A DNA stretch of 64,000 nt from Lucifuga dentata (GCA_014773175.1 VXCM01001274.1:46075-110074); one strand, 5' to 3'. Shown: positions 49,279 to 60,700, numbered from the stretch's first letter. A program made the numbers and translations. Notes: generated by a model from the sequence alone, not told the origin.

Positions 49279-51496
49279 ACAGATATTTCCAACTGCAGAG
49301 ATGATGCTCCTGTGCAGCCACGACTGAAGCTCTACCCAAGGACTCTCATGGGGGACAGGAGAAGGAGCTTTAAGTCAGAGTGGTACAACATTCACCCATG
49401 GCTTGAATATTCAAAGACTNAGGAGAAGGAGCTTTAAGTCAGAGTGGTACAACATTCACCCATGGCTTGAATATTCAAAGACTAAGAAGGACAGTGCATA
49501 CTGTTATGTTTGTAGGCATTTCAGCCCTCCAACGAGCACTGAGACTGTCTTTGATTCACCCAATGGATTCAGAAATTGGAAGAAGGCAACATATAAAGAG
49601 GGTGGGTTTGCCATCCATGCCAGGTTAGAGCGGCATAGCGGAGCCATGATTGCATGGAGAGACTGAAAAAGCTGTTAAAACAAACACCACACTACTGGAG
49701 ACTTTAAATAAGGAATACAGTAAACAAGTTCAGGAAAACCGTGACTACATTAAGACAATAGGGGAAGTTTTGCTCTTAACTGCAACACAAAACATTGCTC
49801 AGAGAGGACATGATGAGACATTCGAGTCAGACAATAAAGGAAATTTCCTAGCGATCTTAGAGACCATAGCAAAGCATGACAAAAATGTTGAAAAACAGTT
49901 GAAGTCTATTCAGAATGCCAAATATACCAGCAAAGCAATTCAGAATGAAGTTCTCACTTGTTTGGCAGACATGGTTCGAACATCAATTCTAAATGAAGTA
50001 AAGGACAGTGAGGTATTCAGCATAATGGCTGATGAGACAAAAGACATTAAAAAAAGAACAGATATCATTAGTACTCAGATACTATTACGGTGGGGCTGTT
50101 CACGAGAGTTTTATCCACTTTGAATCAGCAGATCATTTGGATGCATCTGGGCTAACTAAAAAAATTATCCAGATTATGGAGGATTATGGCCTTCAATACA
50201 GAGACAACCTAGTTGGGCAGTCGTATGACAGGGCATCAGTAATGAGTGGCAAGCACTCTGGGGTCTAGGCACGCATTAAAGAGGTTGCAAAACATGCCTT
50301 TTACATCCACTGCAACGCGCACAGTTTAAATCTAGTGTTAGTGGACACAGTAAAAGCCATCCCTGAAGTGGAACGCTTCTTTTCTTTATTAGAAAGACTG
50401 TACATATTCATGTCTAGGTCATACATGCACCAGAAATGGCTTAGCATACAGAAAGAGATGTATGCAGGTTCACTGCGAGAGCTCCAGAGACTAAGCGACA
50501 CCCGCTGGGCTTGCTGCTATTTGGCTTGCCATAATGTTATGGACAGATTGCCAGCAATTCAAAGAGTTCTGCAAGAAATTGTTCAGGAGCCCAATGGTGA
50601 AAGGTCTGTTGAGGCAAGAGGCCTGCTTGCTCAAATAGATGTAGAGTTCATTACACATCTAATCACTGTGTCAGGAAACTTTTTGGAGATGCCAAACTTC
50701 TTTCTGACATGCTTCAGTCTTCCTCTGTGGATCTCTCAAAGGCAGGTGATTTAGTCAAAGCTTTGATTGAGACTTTAAAGGAATACAGGGACGAGTCCAC
50801 TTTTGATGACCTCTGGAATGAGGTGTTTAACATTGCTCAACAATGTAATATTGAGGTGGAGCAAATTCCAAAACGGCAGCAAAGCCTTAGCTCTCACCTT
50901 GAGGGACATTGTGTACTCACTACAGTAGGTGAGAGAAGGTCTCCGCCAGAAAAGTGCAGGTTTCAAACAGACATTTTCTACCCAGTCTTAGATAAAATGT
51001 TAAATGAGCTTGACAGGCGGTTCTCTAAAGAAAACTGTGATATTATGACTGGCATCCAGAGCTTGAATCCCTCAAGTTCCTATTTCTACAAGAGGATGCT
51101 CTGTTTTTATTTGCCAATATGTATAACTCTGACTTGGAGCATGAATTACACCAGTTCAAAAGAATTTTAGAAAGGAAAGTAACAAATGGAATGCAGTGGC
51201 CCTCTGATGTAGTAGAACTAACATTGTTCATTGAACCATACAAAGAAGTCTTCTTTGAGCTGTTCAAACTGTGCAAAATCGCAGCTGCCCTACCAGTTAG
51301 CACAGCTTCATGTGAACGGAGTTTTTCTACTTTGAAACTGGTCAAAACTCATCTTCAGTCTACCATGGCAGATGAGAGATTGAGTAACCTGGGTGTCCTA
51401 AGTATTGAGTCTCGAAGGGCAAAGGCCTTAAATATGAATGATTTTGTTGATATCTTTGCAAGAAACCACAACAACCACAGAATAAACCTGTTGTAA
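49279..51496 (+). pseudogene. Dead hAT-type transposase (ZMYM1-like/TTF-finger family)
   Basis: Consecutive pieces in different frames give one hAT transposase order. At about 49.45-49.65 kb there is a TTF-type zinc-finger region with AYCYVCRHF and HARLERH. At about 50.03 kb is a MADETKD block (the DUF4371-like RNase-H start). Around 50.3 kb is HCNAHSLNLVL, and near the end comes the hAT dimerisation signature VSTASCERSFSTLK at 51.3 kb. The frame is broken by shifts near 49.65, 50.1, 50.72 and 51.1 kb and by a TAG at 50266-50268, so it cannot encode an active enzyme. A 63-bp duplication around N at 49420 further disrupts it, probably from assembly. The homology is to domesticated ZMYM1-like proteins and their parent hAT elements, as I recall the family. 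Confidence 0.85.
49357..49483 (+). repeat. 63-bp exact direct duplication around a single N
   Basis: Positions 49357-49419 and 49421-49483 are identical, with N at 49420, inside the transposase remnant. The peptide is repeated, which no family member would show, favouring an assembly cause. Confidence 0.9.
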
Positions 51497-51499
51497 TAA

Positions 51500-51966
51500 T
51501 GTGTACTCACTACAGTAGGTGAGAGAAGGTCTCAGGAAGATAAGTTCAGGTTTTGAACAGATGTTTTCTACCCGGTCACTGGTCTTGTATAAAATGTTAA
51601 ATGAGCTTTACAGATGGCTCGCTAAAGAAAACTGTAAAATCATAACCTAATGTAACTAAGTTTTATTTTATTAGTATTTGTTTTATTTAGTTTTATTGCA
51701 CTATACATGTTTATTTTTGTTACTTAAAATACTTTTTTTCTGATAATACATGGTTCTTGAATAAGGTTTGCAATGCAGGACTTCTACTGTAATGATATTT
51801 TCACAGCGTGGTATTAGTACTTTAACTTATGTAAAGGATGTGAATACTTTCTACACCTCTGTGACTGGCATTTAGAGCATTTAGAGCTTGAATCCCTCGA
51901 GTTCCTAACGTAGGCATTAGGCAAATAAAAACAGCCTGTTTTTATTTGCCTAATGCCTACGTTTGA
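51500..51966 (+). repeat. Diverged partial copy of transposase 3' sequence
   Basis: Positions 51500-51632 resemble 50910-51042 (TGTGTACTCACTACAGTAGG, ATAAAATGTTAAATGAGCTT, TAAAGAAAACTGT). Positions 51861-51966 resemble 51045-51125 (GACTGGCAT, AGAGCTTGAATCCCTC, CTGTTTTTATTTGCC). About 225 bp of AT-rich sequence, including GTGAATACTTTCTACACC, separates the two parts and may be a separate insertion. Confidence 0.7.
51907..51963. repeat. Perfect palindrome, 28-bp arms, 1-base centre
   Basis: The left arm begins AACGTAGGCATTAGGC and the right arm is its exact reverse complement ending GCCTAATGCCTACGTT, with a single C between. The right arm corresponds to transposase sequence at about 51100-51120; the left arm replaces the expected sequence with an inverted copy. 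Confidence 0.95.
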
Positions 51967-52164
51967 GTTTTTCCCCATATTTATCCCCAGAGAGGGGACA
52001 TTGTAATGGGCAGTGACAATAACACTGAATGAGTATTCTTGATGTGATGTCTTACTGTGATGTGTATCATTAGTCTTTTAGAGTTGCGCTTAAAATATCT
52101 GGTACCCCTAAAATCACGTGGCCCCAGTCTGGCCCCCGTTTGAAATGGTCTAGAACCGCCTCTG

Positions 52165-53237
52165 AGTGGCACAATGTTCAGTATATAGAAACATTTTGCA
52201 GAAGAAATGACTTGGTTATTAGTGAATAAGTAATTAGCTGTTGCAAAGAGAAGGCAAACCTGCTTCACACCTCCATCATTTGTTCTAAGCGAGAAAACTG
52301 CTTTGAATTGTTCAAAATATTTTTTTAAAAAACCTCCAAGTCCATATGCAATCAGAGCCGTTTTGATCCCAGAATCCACTTTTACACTGAAACGGCAATA
52401 ATTTTTCTTTCATAGCTTAAATGCAGCTTAAAACTATTTCTAGCAAAAGAAAAATACTTTTCAGAGCACATATTTATATTTTATGAGGCCCCAATAATCC
52501 AGTGACTTAATTTGTCCTTAATTTATCCCAAACAGGGTCACAGAAATGCTTTTTTTGATTTTTCAGTCACAATATTTTAATTAAAAGAAATATTAGAATA
52601 TGTGGCTGTGTTTGTTATCAATATTTAATTTTCCTTCATTTAAAATGTCTGTGAAAAAATTTCAACTAAATTTCCACTAGATGGCAGTCAATCCAGGCCA
52701 ACACCAAAGAACAGCAACATAAAAACGATTGCTCACATATTTATTAGGCCCTTAAATATTACAAATAAAGTGTTTGTGTCCACCCTTCAGTTTTAAGATA
52801 TATTTCAACTGTTCCTATTCTTGGTTTTGCTATGTCAATATGAATTATTGTGTACTGATGAGAAAAATTAATGTAAAGTTCTAAAATCTGTAATACAAGC
52901 TGCACAGCCACAGCAGCTTTTAGAAAATCATTTATTTTACATCAAATTCACTTTACATATTCCATCATAATTTCAGTTCAAACAAAAAGATGGTGATGTT
53001 AAACAGGGTGAGAATCTTACCAGTCACTGTCAGCTGGTAAATCTCGTAAATGTAAAGCAAAATATTTTAGAGTTTGTCTGAGCTGTCACTGCTCACTGCC
53101 CCAGTGTCAACCCAGATACTGTCAACCAAACCGGAAGCGTCACATATATTTATATATAATGATAATAATTAAACTAAAATCTGTACAGCTCCACTTTTCA
53201 AAAATTAATCTGTAAGAAATCACCAGCATAAAATAAA

Positions 53238-53277
<40 letters not shown>

Positions 53278-53294
53278 ACATGTAGATGAGAATG
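52165..53294. other. sf3b6 3' side
   Basis: Intergenic sequence and the sf3b6 3' untranslated region, transcribed leftward from 53294. TTTATT at 52931-52936 on the plus strand is AATAAA on the minus strand, giving a 3' untranslated region of about 0.36-0.38 kb. An A37 run (T37 in the transcript) lies at 53239-53275. No other gene is seen. Confidence 0.45.
53239..53275 (+). repeat. Poly(A) tract
   Basis: 37 uninterrupted A within the predicted sf3b6 3' untranslated region (poly-T in the transcript sense). Confidence 0.95.
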
Positions 53295-53384
53295 CTACTT
53301 TGGAGGGTCTGTGTTGATGCCGTATTTCTCCTTGAGAAGCTTCAGCTGTTCCTCTTTCTTTTTTGTGTCCATTTTCTGGAAAGC
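53295..53384 (-). CDS. sf3b6: sf3b6 exon 4
   Basis: Acceptor GTTTTACAG. Encodes residues 97-125 ([10 protein letters not shown]...) and TAG at 53297-53295. Confidence 0.97.
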   Translation of the reverse strand, partial: AFQKMDTKKKEEQLKLLKEKYGINTDPPK

Positions 53385-54754
53385 CTGTAAAACAAGCAAA
53401 AAAATCAAAAACAGAATTAAATCACAAATGACTGCATGAGGATACAATACAAGTCTCTACTTGAAAGCTACTCTTTTCTTTTTCTAACAAGAAAATCTTT
53501 TGTTTCTGTGTAACTGAAAAAAATAACACTTTGACCTGTGCCTACAGCTGCTGTAATGCTCATACATACTCTGTTTGCATTGTAGTAGAGGACCACCAGG
53601 TAACGGTTGCAGACATTGAAGCCTGACAGATGGTCACAGGCATTCTTGGCATCGAAGATGTCCTCATACACCACATAGGCTGTCCCTCGTGTTTCAGGTG
53701 TGTTCCCTCTGATGAAAGGAAAAATGCACAGGTTACGAGACCAGTATACAAGAGTGATTACAAGACCAATATACAGTACTTCCTTCATGTGTATAGCAAA
53801 GGGGAAACTGTACATTTAAAAAGGCAACCATTTCATTGCAGCAAAACAAATAATTCCTTATAAGAAGCTGGGTTTGTGTCTGTGGTTAGGATCACATTAC
53901 AAGCAAACACAGTCAGATTAGATTTTTATTATATTACACAGGCCTGGTTTCTTACAAAGCAACATGTACACAAATATCAGATGTAGTACTACCACATTTA
54001 AGTAGCTTTCATATGTGGTCTCAGATCTGATGCATATCTGACCCACATCCAGCAGCAGGACCAGGCCAGCATTCATGTGCCTTTTTGTCACTACCCTAAA
54101 GTGACTTCTCACGAGCACCCACAGTTTTATAAACAGCACAATACCATCAAATACACTAAATACAGAGTACAGTGAATGCAGTATTAGAGCGTATAAATAC
54201 TTACGTTCTGATTTGACGTATTGGTCCATATTTTCCAAAGATATCATACATTTCCTCAGCTGTGATCTTATAAGGAAGGTTCCTGACATACAGGATTCTG
54301 TTGACTTCAGGAGGTAACCTTATCTGCAGTGGAGAGTAAGAAAAACTAGTGAGTTAAAATAGACAGAATGAGACAGAGGAAAAAGCCGAAAAACTAGCTA
54401 TTATGATTTTTGTAATTCACTTGCCTTTGCTTAGCTATTATAGCTATACCTCAGCTTACCAATAATACAAACCGTATTCTATTACATTACAAATCATGTT
54501 AATACATATTTTATTCACAGAGCCTATATCAACACACGTTATTTAATCTGACTACATTAAACAACAAAATCGTTCATCAGGTTAGAATACACATTGTTTT
54601 AAGTTCGTTAGCTGACATGCTAACTGACGCTAGCTGCTAGCCGAAACAAGCTAATGTTAGAATTAAATGTCCATTACGCTATATGTTATTTTCATCTTGT
54701 AACAGTCGACTTGCTCAAACTTACGTTAGCTCGCTTCGCTGCTTGCATAGCCAT
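53295..54754 (-). CDS. sf3b6: Splicing factor 3B subunit 6 (p14/SF3B14)
   Basis: Four exons on the minus strand: 54754-54725, 54323-54205, 53708-53570 and 53384-53295. They total 378 nt, 125 residues plus stop, the exact family length. The protein is one RRM: RNP2 is LYVRNL at residues 21-26 with Tyr22, the residue known to contact the branch-point adenosine, and RNP1 is GTAYVVYED at 58-66. The C-terminal [15 protein letters not shown] contributes to SF3B1 binding in the known complex. It is nearly identical to the human protein as I recall it; changes such as Val for Ile at 23 and Thr for Val at 50 are mild. It functions in the U2 snRNP, recognising the branch site. The gene is head to head with tdrd6. 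Confidence 0.97.
53570..53708 (-). CDS. sf3b6: sf3b6 exon 3
   Basis: Acceptor CCTTTCATCAG, donor AACAGA|GTATGT. Encodes the end of codon 50 through residue 96; contains RNP1 and the C-terminal RRM strand. Confidence 0.97.
54205..54323 (-). CDS. sf3b6: sf3b6 exon 2
   Basis: Acceptor CCACTGCAG, donor AGAAC|GTAAGT. Encodes residues 11-49 and two bases of codon 50; contains RNP2. Confidence 0.97.
54725..54754 (-). CDS. sf3b6: sf3b6 exon 1 (coding)
   Basis: Encodes [10 protein letters not shown]; the start context is CACCATGG and the donor is GCTAAC|GTAAGT. Ends in phase 0. Confidence 0.97.
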
Positions 54755-54872
54755 GGTGAAATATTTTGTATGTACAATAAAGTCCGACGAAAACGAAACA
54801 CACTGCTACCAGTCCTACACATCAAAATGGCAGCAGTGGCGAGGTATTGACTAACTTCCGTTTCCTGTCTAG

Positions 54873-54896
54873 AAAAAAAAAAAAAAAAAAAAAAAN
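54873..54896 (+). repeat. Poly(A) tract ending in N
   Basis: 23 A followed by N at 54896, about 120 bp upstream of the sf3b6 start codon. Confidence 0.9.
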
Positions 54897-55320
54897 ACCC
54901 CGACAACAACGCAGCAGCGCCCTCTGCAGTTTATAGATTGATAGAATTTTTTTTTTTGTTTGTTTGTTTGTTTGTTTTTTGTCCTTCGGTAACATGTCTG
55001 TTGGGATTAAAACAAACAGAAATAACTGCATTAAAACATCACAGAGAAATTAAGTAAAACAAAAGACACAATCAGAGGGCACTTTTAGATTTGTGTGTGT
55101 CCTATAATCACAGGTGTCATTCATGTATCTTATCTTATGCGACAGTATCTCATGTGTGATAAAATCTAAACATTATTAGATAAAACATAATAATACTGGA
55201 GTTTAAAAAAAAATGAAGTGGCAGAAATTGACAACCACAAATACTGCAGAAAAGTTGACGTAAATTAAAGTAAATCTAATTGCCACCAGTTCCTTTCCAT
55301 CAGTAAAGGTTTACAGAATA

Positions 55321-55322
<2 letters not shown>

Positions 55323-55353
<31 letters not shown>
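55323..55353 (+). repeat. (AAT)n microsatellite
   Basis: About ten AAT/TAA units upstream of tdrd6. Confidence 0.9.
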
Positions 55354-55435
55354 GTAATAACAGCTATGTGTGCCAATGTATGCATTAAAAAAAAAAATTC
55401 CATACGTGACAGACAGACAGAACAAAGACAGTTCC

Positions 55436-55736
55436 GGGTCAAGGAAGGAAATTCGGCGCGTTCTTGAGTTAGCTAATGTGGCTAAATTACTAGCTTGCAA
55501 ATTGACGAGTTAATGTCGAATTTCTGTGAAGATTGCGTTTTTAACAAGAAATTGCTTTCGAAAACACTTCATACCAATTATCTGTCTTCTTTGTGGACTG
55601 CACTTGAAAGTATCGTGGAAGTGAAGTAAGCGAGATAAATTTGGAACATTTCGGCGGGGTCGCGCCGTTGTGCGGGTTAACGAGCTGCTGCTGCCGTTAC
55701 GCTCAAGAGACGTAGAGGAGTGCCAAGGATGAAACG
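55436..55736 (+). other. tdrd6: Candidate tdrd6 noncoding first exon
   Basis: This stretch is richer in CG than its surroundings near its 3' end and finishes with a strong donor, ATGAAACG|GTGAGT at 55736/55737. The start of transcription is not defined. It carries an ATG at 55729 just before the donor; joined to the exon at 57677, this gives an upstream frame of about ten codons that stops before the main start. Possible translational control, unproven. Confidence 0.45.
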
Positions 55737-57676
55737 GTGAGTCATTCCGCCTAGTTTTGCTTTGATTTTAGTTCTAATTATGTACTAATTAGAAACGATT
55801 AACACAAACTATTTTACAATGCCAAACCTTGTACCTTGCTGTATAATTATTTTATTATGACTGTCCCCACCGCAGGTCAAATGACCGTTAATTAACGTTA
55901 AAATGGCCCAACAGTCAAGCTCTTGTCAGTCTGTCATAAGACGTTGGCATTAAAGTTGTAAAATAATTTTGAAGTTGTACAGATATAAAACTTAACCACG
56001 TCCGTCTCACCATATGCATGTGTTCGGTTGTACATAAGTGTGGATACAAGCAGGGAATAGCAACACATGGTTAGATGTCTTCGGTTAAAGTGAGGCAGCG
56101 ACAAATGTCCTATCATATACTAGTCTATGACTAATTATTTTTGTTTTATATAATTACCAAGCAGTTTATTTCATCTTAAAATAACACGTCATACTTTTTG
56201 GAAGATGATCTAAAATCAGTGTCACTAGTTGTGATTCTTACTCAGTTAATTATATGCATTTGAGACAAATTATTTATTAAAAATTGCAATGAGTATATTC
56301 AGGTTGGTAACTATTCATAATGTTGGTAATTTCTTAAACTCGGTTTACCATCCATCCCCCAAATAATTAAATGTCCAATTTCACCTACTTATTTATTTAC
56401 TTGTAGTGCCATTTTATCATTAGAAAGTTTGAAAGGTCTTCAAATCTGTATGGCTGGCAGTGTTTAAAAAAAAAAAAAAAAAATAGAATTTTGTAGATTT
56501 GTGCAGGCAAAAAGGTGGGTTTACAACCAAAATAAGACTGCCAAAAGGAAGACTTAAAGGACCATACTAGCCATTCTGTATGTTTGAGCCAAATATATTC
56601 CATTTTCATACATATTGTGTTACTGACAACCATTTCCCAAAGGATAAAACCATATTTCAGCTTTCCTGATATTTTGCAAAATCTCTTAATCTTTCAAAAT
56701 CAAATATTAAAGCAATACACCCACCTTAAAAATTGACGTTTCACCTGCTAATAGTTATGCAGCCTTATGAAGTCATGGTCATTCAAATTTTTTGATAAAC
56801 ACACATCTTCTTTTGGGACTATATTCCCTGGTGGAGACATACATTCACTCTGCACTTTTTATTGTGCTTAAACGCTAAAATTTCGTAACTTAAAAAAACC
56901 TGAATACACATCTTGTTTGTGATGATGGATTACCTATTCCAAGAATGTTTCAAGTATCAACAAGTTGATTTCAGTAATACCAGAATGAACTGAAACCAAT
57001 GGTGGTCTGGAAGGTAAGAATTTTTTTTTTTTTTTTANAATTTTTTTTTTTTTTTTAATTCACCATTCCAGTACTTATGCGTTGGGAAACTATTGTTAGT
57101 TAACATGACAGACTTAAACCATGAAAAATGGATGGTATGGTCCTTTAAGCTTACAAGGGGAGGGGAATCCAGATGGTCCAGCAGCACAGTTATTGCAACT
57201 CAGTTTGTGGTGGATTAAATACAGTTGGAAAACAATAAACTTTTCTTAAAAAAAAAAAAGAAACTCTAATCTAAACTTTTCTTTTTTACAGCATCTATTA
57301 TGGACATTTTCTATTATGACATTGGTGAAAGTGGAACGTACTCAGTAGCTTTGTCATGGCAAAGTATGAAATGAAAGAAGTTTCTTTTGAATAGGTCTAA
57401 CTGTGTGTTTCACTGAAATTGGTCTTCAAATGAGCTGAGCTGCAAATGACATATTGAAGAAACAACAGTATTCAACCTAAAAGACAGAAATAAGTCATAA
57501 TTTTGGTTAATATACAATGTTTAATACATAGCAAATATCACAATAGTGCCATCTCCATAATTTGCATTTTCATATGTCTACTAAAAATGCAGGTGGGTGG
57601 GAACTGTAGTGTTTTATTATAGTACTGAGAATATTTGTTTAATGTATTTGTGCATGTTCTATGTTTGTATTTCTAG
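55737..57676 (+). other. tdrd6: tdrd6 5' intron
   Basis: Contains a full TTAAAGGACC-family element (56554-57148) and a poly-T tract with N at 57038. A possible small extra 5' exon could start after TTTTTTACAG near 57290, but nothing in it is coding. Confidence 0.45.
56554..57148 (-). mobile_element. TTAAAGGACC-family inverted-repeat element, copy D
   Basis: Bounded by TTAAAGGACCATACTAGCC and GTATGGTCCTTTAA, inverted relative to copies A and C (internal phrases read as their reverse complements). The interior has a T-run/N/T-run at about 57021-57057, a likely assembly join. Confidence 0.8.
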
Positions 57677-57755
57677 AAGACATCCAGTATTGACATTTTA
57701 GATCTGTTGATGACAACTCGCCTAACGGAAACCTGGAATTCATGAAAGTGTCAAA

Positions 57756-60700
57756 ATGTCTTCAATCCCTGGGCTTCCTCCACGTGGATCAGATGTAACA
57801 GTTCTCATAACCAGAGTCCATGTGCATCCCCTTTGTGTGTTTGTGGAGTTCTGGGGCAAATTTAGTGAGGACAAGAATGCAGAGTATCAGTGCCTGGCAA
57901 AAGATATTCAGTTTCCTGGAAACATATTTCAGGAGCATGAGGGAAATCCTGGTGACCAGTGCTTAGTTCAGGTGGGTCATACTTGGCAAAGGGCCCGTAT
58001 AGTCTCAAGAAGTGGCTCATATTACAGGGTGTTCCTGATTGACAAAGGGGAGCAATGTCTTGTCGCCAATGGCAAGTTGGCATGGGGTAAGAAAGAGCAC
58101 TTCTACCTGCCACCTGAAGTAGAATTTTGTGTGCTGGGTAATGCATTTCCTCTTTTGCCTAACAACAGATGGTCTCCAACAGCAATGGAATTTCTGAGAA
58201 CTCTTTCTGGGAAATCTGTGAAGGCATATGTGCAAGATGTACTGGTGTCACACAGAACATTTGTTCTGCACATCCCTTACGTGTCCAAACAAATGCATGA
58301 GATGGGATTTGCCAAGAGGTTGTCAGCAGATGACTTTCTCAAGTTTTTATTTGCATCACTGTCCCAAAGTGAAACTACTGTGTCTCCAAAGACTCAGCTT
58401 CACTTAATGAGAAATCAACATGGGGAAGTAGGCGAGCCACTGCACAAGCAACAGCTTTTCATGTACCCAGAGCTGGAATTAGGAACCGTGGAGCATGTCA
58501 TTGTTACAGAAGTCACAAATCCACAGAAGGTCTTTTGCCAGCTGAAGGTTTTCTCGCTCGCTTTAGATAAACTCTCAGAGCAGATGACACAGTGCTATGA
58601 GGGTAGAGAGGCCAGCTGTGATGTTAGTGACATGGTTGGGTTGCCGTGTGCTGTAAGAGGAAGTGATGGTAGGTGGTCCCGGTCTGTTCTACAACAGGTA
58701 TCCCCATCCGACAATGTGGTGAAAGTGCTGAATGTTGACTCTGGAAAAAAACAGTTTGTTAGGAGGGAGAATGTAAGATCATTGGCAGCAGAGTTCCTCA
58801 GAATGCCTATTGTAACTTACATGTGTTCCCTCCGTGGAATCGTTGACAAAGATGTGACATGGACAGCCACCCAGATCGACTATCTCAAGAGCCTTCTGCT
58901 ACACAAGACAGTGTCTGCCAAATTTGAGTCCCAAAACCTGTCAGTGGGTGTTTACTATGTTACACTGTATGACAGTAAAAACAGAAACCTTAACAAGTTG
59001 TTTGGCTCCAAGGAGAACTGTTTAGTGGAGTATAATGATGATACCATCTATGGCTTTACATTCAACCACCAGCACCCACCCCATGTTCATGGAGACCCAG
59101 ATGTCAGCACAAAGACACAAAAGCAAATCAAAGCCAAAGTGACTATACAGCCCGCCATGATCCCCACCCTACAAAATCCAGACACCACACCCTCAGTAAG
59201 GGGCAGTGGGAATTTTTTCCAGACCCAAAAACCCAGTCCCTTTAAGGAACAAATGTTTCCTGTAAGAACTGTCCTAGATGTCACTGTATCCTACATTGAA
59301 AGCCCAAATGACTTCTGGTGCCAAGTTGTACAAAAGGCAGGCCACTTGAAATTGCTGATGCATGACCTGCAGCTTCGTTATGAAAGTAGTGAGTTTGAGC
59401 CTTTTTTTGAAACAGCATGTGTTGTCCGCCACCCAGATAACAGAATGTGGTACAGAGCCCTTGTAATTCACAGGCATGAAGGGCCTGATGTTGATGTGTT
59501 GTTCATTGACTATGGCCAGATGGAAACAGTCTCCCTATATGACCTGAGGAAGATAAAGCCAGAATTCCAGACTTTGGAGGGCCAAGCTTTTCACTGCAGT
59601 CTGTTAAACCCCATTGACCCTTCATCAGTCATAAATGACTGGGGTACAGAAGCAACAGCTAAGTTCCATGACTTTGTGGATACTGCAACATCAAACCATA
59701 TGATTTTAAAGTGCACCATATATGCTGTCACATACAGCGAGCAGAACATTGTTTTCAATGTTGTGGATCTAACCTCTCCTTTTGAGAATGTCTGCACCCA
59801 AATGGTCAATCTCATCAAAGGTGTGCCTCTCACGAAACCCTCTGCGCCATCTGTCCGTCTGGACGCATACAACTACTCAACCCACAATGTCAAAACTGGA
59901 ACAGAAGAAAGCGTCACAGTGACAAGTGTGAACAGTGTCAGTCATTTTTACTGCCAGCTAGATAAGAATGCTGACGTGGTGAAAGACCTTGATGTGAAAG
60001 TGAACAATCTGTGCCACCAGCTTAAGGATGTAAAGGTTCCTACGGACTTCGGAACTTTGTGCTTTGCAAAATACACGGATGGGCACTGGTACAGGGCACA
60101 GATCAAAGCCACAGAGCCATCAATCTGGGTTCACTTTGTGGACTATGGTGACACTATTGAAGTAAACAAGTCAGACCTGCTTCCAGTTCCCAAAGAGGCC
60201 CATGACATCATGTCTGTGCCTGTGCAAGCTGTCAGGTGTGCTCTGGCTAACCTCCCTGCCAGTGTTCCAAGAGAGGTAGACAGCTGGGTTCAGAATAATG
60301 TGACAGATTGTAAATTCAGAGCACTAATAGTGGCCAGAGAACCTAATGGAAAACTGTTGGTTGAGCTGTATCATGGAAACACTCAAATCAGTTCCAAGAT
60401 CAAGAAGTTGTTTCACATTGATATGCACAGAGAAGAACAGGTTGACTTTCGGGGTAGAAAAGCACTCGAGACCTCTGGAAATCATAAGCCAAAGACTGCA
60501 AATGCTTTTCCAAAACAAGATACAAAAATGGAGGATCATACACAGAAAGAGACAGGTAAATTATCTACCCCAAACCCAACAAGTCAATTGAAAGATGAAA
60601 AGAAATCTGAAATCAATCTGCAGCTTGCTCCCAAGCCTTTTCACCATGTTTGTGAAAATGCTTCAAAGCCCACACCTGGTCCATTAAAGCTGTACCAGCC

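Larger units (their letters stand above)
49279..52164 (+). mobile_element. Degenerate hAT transposon with candidate right end
   Basis: Downstream of the transposase remnant the sequence ends CTAGAACCGCCTCTG at 52150-52164, which on the other strand reads CAGAGGCGGTTCTAG, a typical hAT-like terminus. No matching left end is visible before 49279, so the element is truncated on the left or the two parts come from different insertions. It includes a partial second copy of the transposase 3' part and a palindrome. Confidence 0.5.
54755..55435. promoter_or_regulatory. Divergent sf3b6/tdrd6 promoter interval
   Basis: Only about 1 kb separates the sf3b6 start codon from the tdrd6 first-exon donor (55736), with the genes facing away from each other. 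The interval holds an A run with N at 54896, a (GTTT)n tract (54957-54976) and an AAT microsatellite. No TATA box or CpG island could be placed with confidence; a shared bidirectional promoter is an inference. Confidence 0.4.
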
